64,000 bases of DNA from Oikopleura dioica (taxonomy: Eukaryota > Chordata > Appendicularia > Copelata > Oikopleuridae), in contig OU015568.1 in the NCBI GenBank assembly GCA_907165135.1, positions 11,664,501-11,728,500 on the forward strand, given 5' to 3'. Each line of letters starts with the position of its first letter. The stretch's first letter is position 1. Below are positions 50,790-60,899 of this stretch, in pieces. The notes under the pieces are model-generated. The model saw only the letters and a program-made list of their open reading frames with translations. It was not told the DNA's origin and did not search any database. The translations under genes were made by a program, and so were the position numbers.

Positions 50790-51728
50790 TTATCCGAAAT
50801 AAGCGTAGTTTCCAGCGGTTCGGTAGTTCGGCTGCTGGTAGATCACGACAGGCTGCTGAGGCTGAACGACAGGTGCTGGCTGGACGATCTGCTGAGGAAG
50901 AGTTACGCTGGCCTTGTTGCATTCCCCGTTGTTGCCCGCGCCAAACATCATCATGTAGAAAACAAGGTCTTCGTTGCTGCCGCTGTCGTCCATAAGCATC
51001 AAAGGAAGGAGCATGTTGCTGCCCATGCCAGTTCCAGGTGCAGCGCTCTGCATAGCCATCATCAAAACGAGGAGCGAGCCGTTGTCGTCGGAACTAGTGT
51101 CGTTCATGAGAAGTAGAGGCAAAAGCAGGTTGAAAGAGTTGTCGAAGCCGCTCTGGGTGTTCATGCCGCCGGACATTGAGCTGAGAAGAACCATCATCAG
51201 GACATCGTCCAGGCCGTCGTCGCTCGATCGTCGCTTTCGGGAGGAGTCATCAGAAAACAAATCGAGCATGAGAAGAGTCTCGAAGCTGAATCCCTCGCCG
51301 CCGCTCATTGTAGAAAAGAGAAGCATCGTCATCAGCGAATCGGTGCCAGATCCGAGCGAGCTTCCGTCGTCGGCGAAAAGAAGAAGTGGAAGGAGGTTGC
51401 TCATCGCGTCGTTTGTATTGATGTTGCAGTCGCCTTGCATCGTCGAGAGAAGCATGAAAGTAGAGAGCATGTCAGTATCGCCAGAATCGTCACTGAGGAG
51501 CAAAAGTGGAAGAAGCTGGTTCATGTCGTTGGTCCCTCCGGACATCATCGTAAGCATAAGTAGGTCAGTGCTGTCGCTGGTGCTGTTGTTGTCACTGAGA
51601 AGAAGCAAAGGAAGTAGGGAGTTCATTTGGTCGGTCTGAGATTGAGAACCAGAGTTGCCCAAGAGACTGAAGAGGAGGAAATCCTCGATGGCCAAGGAGA
51701 GAGTGAAGAAAAGATTGAATATCTTCAT
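50790..51728 (-). CDS. 312-residue Leu/Met/Asp/Ser repeat secreted protein, copy A
   Basis: Single-exon gene. The N-terminus MKIFNLFFTLSLAIEDFLLF is a signal-like hydrophobic segment. The body is built of about six diverged repeats, each with a block such as LLPLLLLSD followed by an acidic Asn/Ser/Gly linker and then a Met-rich block ending in STMSGG or similar (residues about 35-265). At residues 164-167 the sequence RKRR, inside an acidic stretch, matches a furin-type cleavage site. The C-terminus is different: one Cys, then Gln/Pro/Val-rich and Tyr-rich (QPQQPVVIYQQPNYRTAGNY). Two other Cys are few for an extracellular protein. Codons are C/G-ending, suggesting high expression. No family is recognised; a matrix, house or other structural role in the secretory route is inferred. 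Confidence 0.85.
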   Translation of the reverse strand: MKIFNLFFTLSLAIEDFLLFSLLGNSGSQSQTDQMNSLLPLLLLSDNNSTSDSTDLLMLTMMSGGTNDMNQLLPLLLLSDDSGDTDMLSTFMLLSTMQGDCNINTNDAMSNLLPLLLFADDGSSLGSGTDSLMTMLLFSTMSGGEGFSFETLLMLDLFSDDSSRKRRSSDDGLDDVLMMVLLSSMSGGMNTQSGFDNSFNLLLPLLLMNDTSSDDNGSLLVLMMAMQSAAPGTGMGSNMLLPLMLMDDSGSNEDLVFYMMMFGAGNNGECNKASVTLPQQIVQPAPVVQPQQPVVIYQQPNYRTAGNYAYFG

Positions 51729-52035
51729 TGTCGAAGTTTTTGTATTTTTGTCTCTTTGCTAAGAAGTTGCTTGTTGTGCTGTTTGAAGGAGGAGAATGTG
51801 ATTTGATGATGAGATTGATTTCTGTTCAGCTCATATGAAGGCCAAAGCCACCCAGTGGAGGAAGTCACTGTAACCATCTATCATTCAATCGTAACCAGGC
51901 GCAGTCAGGCACCTAAATTTTACGCACTGATTCAGGTTCAAACCAACACTGTTCGACTTTATCTGCGTTCAATCTATCTCTTGTATTAGATTTTCATTTT
52001 TAAATAAAAAATGATTTCATGAAAATATCAGAGCT
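51729..52035 (-). promoter_or_regulatory. Promoter-side DNA of copy A (part of the inverted repeat)
   Basis: About 270 bp upstream of copy A are conserved base for base with the region upstream of copy B. This shared block is the best candidate for the promoter of both genes. It includes the block AGTCACTGTAACCATCTATC and the octamer-poor stretch TAACCAGGCGCAGTCAGGC; no clear TATA box was identified. Confidence 0.5.
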
Positions 52036-52381
52036 TTAAGGACCCCCCCGTCAACAATTTTAGAAAAATCTATTTTCGGAATTTCAAAATTTTGACCCCG
52101 GAATTGGATTCTACGGAACAAAAAACGATTTTAAGGCTTCATTTTTTGGGGGTCTATCTCCACTCTAACACCCTCAAAATCGCGTTTGAAAATCGGATTT
52201 TTCGCCGAAAAATGACGAAAATGACCTTATTTTGCTAAAATTTTCGATTTTTATTGGTCAAAAAGGGCTCCGAACAAGTTTTAATGTTGTATTAAACTTC
52301 CAGGCAGACTAAGAAGCCAAAATATAGCTGTTTTGAAATTTTTGATTTTTCGAGGAAAATTGTTGACGGGGGGGTCCTTAA
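52036..52381. mobile_element. TTAA-flanked MITE (piggyBac-like), 338 bp
   Basis: Terminal inverted repeats GGACCCCCCCGTCAACAATT (left, from 52040) and its reverse complement (right, to 52377) are directly flanked by TTAA on both sides (52036-52039 and 52378-52381). TTAA duplication is the hallmark of piggyBac-type transposition. There is no ORF, so it would have been moved by a transposase from elsewhere. It sits exactly in the unique centre between the two duplicated arms. Confidence 0.75.
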
Positions 52382-52971
52382 GGGCATGAACAACGATTCG
52401 GACGGTTTTTATTCATTTTTGCACTGTAAAAATTTACAGTCTTTCTTAATTATTTTTGCCTTTTTTATCACTAATGCAAGAAATTCGACCCTTCTGTGCA
52501 AACTAAATCCGACGAATTAAAAATACTCATCCGGTTATCCGCTACAAAGAAAATAAGAATGCGTGGTTTCACATACTAAGTAGTGATAAGTTTATACACT
52601 TTTACAGTACCTTGCCGAAATTCAAATTTTCCGATTTTTTGTGCTATGTTTGTTCAAAAGCATTAATAAAAAGTAACTTTGAAGAAAAATTGTGGTAAAA
52701 ATGAAAATCTAATACAAGAGATAGATTGAACGCAGATAAAGTCGAACAGTGTTGGTTTGAACCTGAATCAGTGCGTAAAATTTAGGTGCACCTGACTGCG
52801 CCTGGTTACGATTGAATGATAGATGGTTACAGTGACTTCCTCCACTGGGTGGCTTTGGCCTTCATATGAGCTGAACGGAACTCAATCTCATCATCAAATC
52901 ACATTCTCCGTCTTCATTCAGCACAACAAGCAACTTCTTAGCAAAGAGACAAAAATACAAAAACCTCGACA
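52382..52971 (+). promoter_or_regulatory. Spacer and promoter-side DNA of copy B
   Basis: From about 52698 this repeats the upstream region of copy A in reverse complement. The part 52382-52697 is unique and AT-rich, with no coding signal. Confidence 0.5.
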
Positions 52972-53910
52972 ATGAAGATATTCAATCTTTTCTTCACTCT
53001 CTCCTTGGCCATCGAGGATTTCCTCCTCTTCAGTCTCTTGGGCAACTCTGGCTCTCAATCTCAGACCGACCAGATGAACTCCCTACTACCGTTGCTTCTT
53101 CTCAGTGACAACAACAGCACCAGCGACAGCACTGACCTACTTATGCTCACAATGATGTCCGGAGGAACCAACGACATGAATCAGCTTCTTCCACTTTTGC
53201 TCCTCAGTGACGATTCTGGCGATACTGACATGCTCTCTACTTTCATGCTTCTCTCGACGATGCAAGGCGACTGCAACATCAATACAAACGACGCAATGAG
53301 CAACCTCCTTCCACTTCTTCTTTTCGCCGACGACGGAAACTCGCTCGGATCTGGCACCGATTCGCTGATGACGATGCTTCTCTTTTCCACAATGAGCGGC
53401 GGCGAGGGATTCAGCTTCGAGACTCTCCTCATGCTCGATTTGTTTTCCGATGACTCCTCCCGAAAGCGACGATCGAGCGACGACGGCCTCGACGATGTCC
53501 TGATGATGGTTCTTCTCAGCTCGATGTCCGGCGGCATGAACACCCAGAGCGGCTTCGACAACTCCTTCAACCTGCTTCTGCCCCTGCTTCTCATGAACGA
53601 CACTAGCTCTGACGACAACGGCTCGCTGCTCGTTTTGATGATGGCTATGCAGAGCGCCGCTCCCGGAACTGGCATGGGCAGCAACATGCTCCTTCCTTTG
53701 ATGCTTATGGACGACAGCGGCAGCAACGAAGACCTTGTCTTCTACATGATGATGTTTGGCGCGGGCAACAACGGAGGATGCAATAAGGCCAGCGTCACCC
53801 TTCCTCAGGAGATCGTCCAGCCAGCACCTGTCGCCCAGCCTCAGCAGCCTGTCGTGATCTACCAGCAGCCGAACTACCGAACCGCTGGAAACTACGCTTA
53901 CTTCGGTTAA
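52972..53910 (+). CDS. 312-residue Leu/Met/Asp/Ser repeat secreted protein, copy B
   Basis: Same length and layout as copy A, including the signal-like N-terminus, the LLPLLLLSD-type repeats, the RKRR site at residues 164-167 and the Gln/Pro/Tyr-rich tail. Only four residues differ: S123N, E269G, Q280E and V288A (A to B). Three of the four changes lie in the C-terminal non-repeat tail. The gene is transcribed away from copy A. Confidence 0.85.
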   Translation: MKIFNLFFTLSLAIEDFLLFSLLGNSGSQSQTDQMNSLLPLLLLSDNNSTSDSTDLLMLTMMSGGTNDMNQLLPLLLLSDDSGDTDMLSTFMLLSTMQGDCNINTNDAMSNLLPLLLFADDGNSLGSGTDSLMTMLLFSTMSGGEGFSFETLLMLDLFSDDSSRKRRSSDDGLDDVLMMVLLSSMSGGMNTQSGFDNSFNLLLPLLLMNDTSSDDNGSLLVLMMAMQSAAPGTGMGSNMLLPLMLMDDSGSNEDLVFYMMMFGAGNNGGCNKASVTLPQEIVQPAPVAQPQQPVVIYQQPNYRTAGNYAYFG

Positions 53911-53939
53911 TTTAATTTATGCAGAGTTACTGTAACTCG

Positions 53940-54256
53940 CTGCTTCATTCTTTCTTTTTTGACATTTCTTTCAAATAACTTATATTTTCCCGACCATTCT
54001 ACTCCATCACTATTCTTAAATATTTTTCAAAAAATAAAATTATCGAAAAAAAATAATTAATGCGATTACGTTAGCTCTAGAATACAATATTTACGAAAAA
54101 TAGGCTTAAGTTTTGAGTTTTACGATTTTGAAGTGAAAAACTATGAAATCGATTCTAGTGAATCTCTAGAACTCCTACTGAGGGCATGCTGTTTTTCAAA
54201 AAGTTGTCAGACTTAGTTTTGACTACTCAAGTCTTTCTCTTCGTTTTTTTCCTGGG
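53940..54256. other. AT-rich spacer before CFAP45
   Basis: Presumed 3' UTR of copy B and promoter of CFAP45. No other feature is seen. Confidence 0.4.
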
Positions 54257-56245
54257 ATGTCGACTCGGTCAGGCTCGGTAACTTCGGGCCGCTCAAATGG
54301 CAAGTATCGGACGCGCTCCAAGACCTCTGAGGTAAGCTTTAGTTATGATTTACAGGCAAAAATTGGGTTCACAAGGTTGACGAGCTGCTCTTTGGCGGAC
54401 CCAACGGTGGTCGACAGCCACGATCGGCTAACAGGAAGCCCGAAGTTCTCCAGGAAAGGGTTGATGATTTTAAATTTTGATTGCGTCCCCGTTAAATTTA
54501 TAACCTTTCAAAGGTGATCACCAAAGATCTTATCCGCAATGTGATTGTGCCTCAGCCGAAGTCCGACCGATCCATTTTGCTGGAGAAGTCAATGGCTCAG
54601 CATATCGAGGAAAAGTCCTTTGTGAAGTCTAAGGAGGTAATACTTTCTGCTTCAAGCAAATTCTATGATTTTTTCAGACGATCAGGGCCGAAATGGACTT
54701 GGCGCGGAAAGAAAAGAACGATGCGATAACCGCTGCCGCCCAGAGAAAAGAACGATTCAAGGAGATCGACATTCATCGTAAAATGAGCCAGGTAACAAAG
54801 GATTAACTCGCCCAAATATTAATGTGGATTTTAAGGCGTTGAATGAGATCGACCTTGAAGCCAAACGAATCAACGAGCATTTGCTTGAAAATGCTAAGGC
54901 TAAGCGACTCGAGCAAGAGGACGAAATCAAGCATCTCAACGAGCTCATCCTCAATGCCAAGGTAAAAAACAAATCTCTTTGTTGATTCCAATGACGAAAT
55001 TCAGTGCCACGCTATTCGCGATGCGCAAATCTTGGAACGGGACCTTATCCAAAAGGAGGAGATGGAAGATGAGGCTCGTTGTGATCGAATTTCTGAAGTT
55101 CACCGGTTCGTAAACATTTTCTATTCTAGAGATTTACAGTTTTTAGCTTGAACTGCATCCAGGACGCGGAGCAGAAAAAAGCGCTTATGACGGCGAAAAG
55201 AATAGAAGGCGCTCAGCAGATCATGGACCAGATTAGGAGAAATGAGGAAGCTCGCATTTTGGAAGAGGAGCGCAAAAACGCTGAACAAGGTAATTCTTAA
55301 TCTTTTTATACATTTTATATTGGTTGATTTTAGCTGCTCTGAACCGATATATCGCCAAGTTGAAACAAGAAGACTTGGACAAGTTGCGCGAGAAGCGAGA
55401 GTACCAGGCTGGTATTCAGAAGGATATCGACGTCCTCAATCAACAGACACAAATTGTCAAAGAACGCAAGATCCAGGAGGAGAAAGAACTCGAAAAGAAG
55501 ATTAATGCGTTCGTTGAACACCGTGAAGCGCGCGAGGCTGCTTTCAAGGCTGAGCAAGAGTACATAAGGAAACTAAAGGAGGAGAAAGCGATGCGACTCC
55601 TTCGACTTCAGGAGAGTCAGAACGTAAGTTTTCGTTGCCTCGATCTTCTTTTTTATCAAATTTTAAGGACCACAAGGCGGAGCAAGACGCCATTCGTGCC
55701 AAACACGAGCGAGAAGCCGCCGATCGAGAATGGCGAGCCAAGGAGCTCGAGAAGAAGAGGAAGAACGAGGAGACTTTAGATATGCTGAAGCAAGCTCGAC
55801 TGAAGCAGATTGAAACTCGTGAACACTACCAAGCTGTTCAGGCGCAGCGTGAGCGCGACGAATTCCAGCGAATTCTCCACAATCAAACTCTTAAGGCTAA
55901 AGCCGAGAAGGAGGAAGATCAGGTAAATTTGACAATAGTGAGAAAGGTGATTGATTGAACGTTTAGGCTCGACATGAGAACAACCTGAAACACGCCGAGG
56001 ATATCCGCAAGCAGATCCGCGACCGGGAGCAGGAACGACTTCAGAAACGTCGGGAGTACTTTGAGGAGGCCAACCGCAAAATGGCGGCCGAGATCGAGCA
56101 CCGCAACAAGCTGCGCGAGCTCAAGGTGAAGAAACTTGAGGACCTTCGCCGCGCTGGCGTGCCCGACAAATACACCGCAGAGGTAGCCCGACGCGTCCTC
56201 GACGACTCGCAGAAGCCGCTTCAGCCGCTCCACGTCAAGAAATAA
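54257..56245 (+). CDS. CFAP45: CFAP45 (cilia and flagella associated protein 45)
   Basis: A microtubule inner protein of motile-cilium doublets. About ten exons with introns of roughly 40-60 nt. Family landmarks in order: GKYRTRSKTSE/VDELLFGG, VITKDLIRNVIVP, the long helical rod with KHLNELILNAK/CHAIRDAQILERDLIQKE, QQIMDQIRRNEEARILEEER, KAEQDAIRAKHEREAADREW, QRERDEFQRILHNQ, and the C-terminal KKLEDLRRAGVPDKYTAEVA motif. The order matches vertebrate CFAP45 from start to stop. The protein ends QKPLQPLHVKK. Expected expression is in ciliated cells; ciliary function is known for the family, not shown here. Confidence 0.92.
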
Positions 56246-56846
56246 ATCCTGACGTGCTTTATTTCTTTATAACTTTAATAAACTATTTATTTTTCTACCA
56301 AAAACAATCAAAATGTTTTCAAAAGGCAACCTCTTGATCACATTTTGTCGTTTATGATTTCATTGAAAGACGAATTCAAAATCATCTGTCTGAAAGACGA
56401 AATAGGCGAAACATTGATAAAAGGGAGCACTTACAAACGGTTCATCAAAAGTCATCGTGAAGAGACGGGCGAGGGTAATTTCTATAATTGATCACTTCCT
56501 GAGGACTGATTTTTGATGAGCTATCCCTCTGTGCTCAGACTCTGGTATTGATTTTCGGCGCCATGGGAAGACAAGGTATATTTTAGAATGAGGAGTTTTA
56601 TTGTTTGGAGAGTGTCTTCTTATGTCAGAGTGAGTGATAAGCTATTTTTAATGAAAAAATATTAGAAAAAATTTTTGAGTATCATAATATTTGGAGGATA
56701 AAAAGAAAAACAGGATTGTTAAATGCAAAGTCCTTTGAAATTGTGAGAAGTAGAAAGAGCGTACTGCTCTACATCCTTTCTATTTTTGTGACAGGTGCGT
56801 CAACTCAATGCTAATGGCGAACTTAACTGGCTCCTTCAACATGTTT
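56246..56846. other. 3' spacer after CFAP45
   Basis: An AATAAA-type signal (TTTAATAAACTATTTA at about 56273) follows the stop. No gene is seen in the rest. Confidence 0.4.
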
Positions 56847-58060
56847 TTACAACTTGGTCAGACAAACTTGTAAATGTGAAAGCACGTAATTAGCATGTTT
56901 AAAAGGCATTTTTGCCGAATTGACAAGAATGATGGTTGACCTTTTTAGCTCTTGATAATCATCACACTTGGCGGCCGAAATGATTGATTCCAGAAGATGC
57001 AGAAACACCTGAACTAGCCGCCCTAGAAATGGCCGAACGCCAACTTGGCCGCTACTCGAATAATCATTCTGAAGAGGTCCAAGCATTTTTTCGGTTTCCT
57101 CAATTGAATCGACAATGAAAAGCCAAATGTTTCCCGAAAAGAACTGTAAAGAAAAAGTGTGAAATTTATCACTGTCAGTCCCTTTGTCACGAAAAAATCG
57201 CACCGATTCATTACCCTCGATTCTCATCCTCTTTCGGAAGCCTGGTCTGATCCAAAAACGGTGACCCGAATCGTCAGGTACTCAGAACCAAGTGACATCT
57301 TTCGCCGGTGAAAATTAAAGTCATAAAATGTTGAATAGTACCTCGTCGAAAATAACAAGTGTCAAGGTCTTGTTTGACATTTTCTTTCGCTCGTCGTTCT
57401 GAGGCTGCTTTGGATAACTTTGGTTACTGGATATTACAAGCACTAAAGTTATTGAAACAGCCCGCCACTTTGGCACCTTGGCAATGTTGAAACCAGTAAC
57501 AATGAATACGCGGCCCAGATTAACGGAGAATTTGATCAGTAGACTGGCTTTATTCTCATAACGAATCAGGGTTATTTTCAAGACATTCTACAGAAGATTT
57601 TTGTAAAAAATGATTTAGTATCAAGATTATAGCGGAAATAATAAGCAGTCATTATCATAAGTCCTTGATTTACGAATAACAAGATAAAAGGTGATAGCGT
57701 ATCTCTTTTAATTTATAGAGCAGCTTTCAAAAAATCATTCAGAATTTATGATTCTTTGTCTTTGCGTTAAAACTGTCAAACAGGCACAAAGTGCGATTAT
57801 GAGCAAAACATGACAAAACTGGTAAAGCGATTTTAGGTAGAAACATGTGTTTAAATTTTGAGGTGATGCTCGCAACCGCGATCGCTCGATGGAATGTGGA
57901 TTGCCTTTTGAACTGCCTCTGAGCAATTGCTGATTCCTCCCTTCTGAAATAACCAACCGGTAAGAAGGCTTTGAAGGCCATTGTCATCAACAGAGATCCA
58001 ACTTTCAAGTACCCACTTCCGGAAGCAATCGATTCTAGTACCAGACGGTAAGCTCGTAAT
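56847..58060 (-). CDS. Candidate multi-exon gene, unidentified
   Basis: Three protein-like minus-strand frames lie in order: about 58060-57739 (RLVLESIASGSGYLKVGSLL, MTMAFKAFLPVG), about 57581-57330 (LLIKFSVNLGRVFIVTGFNI, KMSNKTLTLVIFDE) and about 57227-56847 (GNIWLFIVDSIEETEKMLGP, FLGRLVQVFLHLLESIISAA). Joins between them were not fully resolved. The last is the strongest, with helix-forming composition up to its stop (SHLQVCLTKL). No family is recognised. The gene would be convergent with CFAP45. Confidence 0.4.
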
Positions 58061-60525
58061 TTACAGACCGCGCGGGCCGAAAAAAATAAACAAACAAGAT
58101 GGTGGTTGAATTCGATAATTGTTCATAAAATTGACATTTGAAAAATTGTTCTCAAAATGATTCTTTTCGAAAAATTGTAAATGAAAAATAAAGTAAGTTT
58201 TCAAGGTCTCAGTAGATTTTGCCCTTAGTGAAGGTCAGCCGCGCTGGCGAAAATTTGTCTGTCACAGACACAGTAACAGATAATAAACCAAACTCAAGAG
58301 ATTTTCAGCGAGTGTAGTGTTTATTTACCACTGCAATAAAACGTGGCACGGGGATATCAATCTCCATCCCTAAAAAATTTGTTTGGTCGCGAAAATGCTC
58401 TTCGCAGATTATCCGGGAAACTCATCGTGCTCCAAATTTTATCGTGCATCCGGGACGAGCTAAATTTCCGTTTGCACGGAAGATGCCTGGAAATTGGATA
58501 AGCAATTTACAATTTGCTATTTTTTCCTATTGTGGCAATAGAAAAATATTTAAATGGGATGATGGGAAAAGAAAAGTAAGGAATTTCCGGGAAATTCGGG
58601 TAGTTTTATGAGAATTTTTCATTGAATCTTTGTTTTTGCCAAAACACCATTATAATTTTTAAACTTAATTTTGACCAAAAACTCGCTCATTGTCTACTGG
58701 AAGATATCAATTTAGTACTTTTTCTAATAAGAAGGTAGACAGTCTAGCTCAAATAAAAAAATATTGCTCGAATAAAAAATTGCTGAGCTTTGAAAATAAC
58801 CGAAACATTTAATAAGGGTTTCCCTTATCACCACGAATGGTATCTTGTGAAAACAAGTATTCGAGCGAGCAAGGGAGAGTGGAAAGAAACTCCGAAGCTG
58901 GTATCACATGTGATTGCCGATTGCGGGCGCCTGCTTCTGAACTTGAGCCAAAATCTTCAATTAGACGCTCTTTATCATTTGCCGAGTTCAAGCTCATTGC
59001 TAAATCATGAGAAGTCGCATCACCATTTTTACGGTCTGAGCATCTGTATGCGAGCTTTTTCGACCGCTGGAATATCTGGTAATAAAAAAGGGGGCTTATC
59101 AAATGACCAGCAAATACTTTGATCAAACCCTCGTCGCGCTGACAGTTTGCTGTCAAATTCGACTATGATTTTTGATTGAAAGTCTCTCTGGGTGGCTTTC
59201 TTTCAAAATCTTTTTCTTGGAGACGCAGATTTTCCACGACAAAAAGCATTTATCACTTCTTTGAGTTTCTAAAAATTGCTCAGAAAAGGGGAAAGCAAAA
59301 ATTATAAGTGGAATTCCTTTGTCTTGTTTTTTCGTTTCCTTCGATTGAGTTCTACTCAAGAATCCGGAGCTTAATTCTATGTAAAGCACTTGTGCTTAAA
59401 GTTGTGGTATTCGCTTGTTCACCAGTGCGAGGCACTTCTTTTTAATCATCATATAATGTGTCAAATTGAGCAGTTGAAAGGTGTAATGTTCGAAACTCTG
59501 CGGGAAACGTCAAGTTCCGGAAGGCGCTTTTGGCGGATTTATTTCGCACCGGATCAATAAAAACAACCACGGCTAACAGAACACTGACTTTTCTTGTCAA
59601 AAAGAACATCTTTTAAAATTATCTAGGGATTTATTATGATGCTTGTTTTCGCTCGGAAGCGCGTGCCAACTTCTGAAATTAGCCCTCTTTTTCTCTCTAC
59701 GATACATAATATAAAAACAGCGAAATTGGCAAAGGGAACTTCTCGCGCTTGAAAATCTTTATTTGCTTATTTTCAAAACATGACCGTGTAAAACACTTCT
59801 TTTTGTAAATTGACCGGGAAGGGCACGTGTCCGAGCTTGAATTTCGTATTCCCCGGCGTCGGGGCTAATTTGCTTTGTCAATTTTTGGACATGACTTCCG
59901 ATTTATAATTTAAAAGAGGCGTTGAAATGTAAGAATGCTCTGATACCTTGAATTAGAGCCGATAATAAACAATTAGACAATTAGCATACATTATGAAATG
60001 ATCAATTCTCGTGAAAGTGCCAGTTTCTAACCCCTGTTTGATGATTTTTTCTTTGATGATTTTTCTCAAGAATCATTTGGAAATGAATTTTGAATTATAG
60101 AAATGATGAAACGACGATTCAACAGGCAGTACTTTTCAATTTTGTTAAACAAGCCTTTTTCTACCGAGATAGTCGACCCAAATTACGGGGGATGTTTAGG
60201 AATGTGGGTTAAAAATCCTCTCGGACATTTTTCGAGTAGCCTAGGTGTGAGATTAGGCGCGTTGTAAGGGAGCGCTACTACGCCCCCGATCGCGCGTCGC
60301 GGCGCCATCTCTAGCTGCCGCGCATCTCTATTTTTCGATGAGCGGCGGGAGGTCTCTTTCTTGCCCCATTTTACTGTAGCCAGAAGATCATCCTTCATAG
60401 CACTTTTTAGCCGCTATCTCCTGATGAGTATATAGAGACCTGAAAGTGAAGACAACGAAGAAACGAGAGATCTTCAAAAATAGAGATTAACTCGCTGCTG
60501 AAGAAGAGGTCGAAGAAGAAAAGGG
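58061..60525. other. Gene-poor stretch, 2.5 kb
   Basis: Mostly AT-rich. The frames at 58790-59122 (+) and 59156-58809 (-) overlap on opposite strands and have no splice support. A GC-rich block at 60250-60350 (GCCCCCGATCGCGCGTCGCG) about 200 bp before the next exon is a promoter candidate. Confidence 0.3.
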
Positions 60526-60607
60526 ATGAAAATTTGGGGCCTGGCTCTTCTGAGTCAGCTCGCCACGGCCTACCGAGGAGGAGATGTACTTCACGAAAGT
60601 TTCAAAG
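60526..60607 (+). CDS. Signal-peptide first exon of a secreted protein
   Basis: ATG opens MKIWGLALLSQLATA, a clear signal peptide, then YRGGDVLHESFK, ending at a GT donor (AAAG/GTAAGATTCG). Upstream GC-rich sequence and the purine leader AGAAAAGGG support a real start. The nearest acceptor (about 60646) would add only GWEETVVNMD before a stop, giving a 37-residue peptide. Otherwise the partner exons lie further right or outside the window. Confidence 0.45.
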
Positions 60608-60899
60608 GTAAGATTCGGGACATTTTAAATTAAAATCGAACAAAGGCTGGGAAGAAACCGTAGTAAATATGGACTAAAAAGGGGTATTTGGGGAGTGTTG
60701 ACTCAGGAGAGATCGCGGAATTTGTATATTTGGGTCGACAAGAAATGACGCTTTTTGGTAAATACGGGAGAGGATCAAAAACGGGACATTGGGACTGGGG
60801 CTTGTTGAACTTGGGAACCAGCGTTGCTCTTTTTGCGGCTTTTATGATCGGCCGTCTCTCTCATCCCTCCAACTTTCCAACTTTAATGCAATCCTAAAG

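Larger units (their letters stand above)
50762..53939. repeat. Large inverted duplication containing two gene copies
   Basis: Arms of about 1.24 kb (about 50762-52003 and 52698-53939) are near-identical reverse complements. They include the whole coding sequence, the 5' UTR, and about 270 bp of promoter-side DNA, ending at AAAATGAAAATCTAATACAA in the right arm. The unique centre is about 690 bp and holds a MITE. The copies differ by only a few bases, so the duplication is recent or kept alike by gene conversion. Confidence 0.9.

Noticed and set aside
50974-51639. Long ORF (221 codons) on the strand opposite to repeat-gene copy A, and its mirror at 53181-53726
   Set aside because: Shadow frame created by the biased codons of the repeat gene; no signal peptide or own features, and the sense frame has clear protein organisation.
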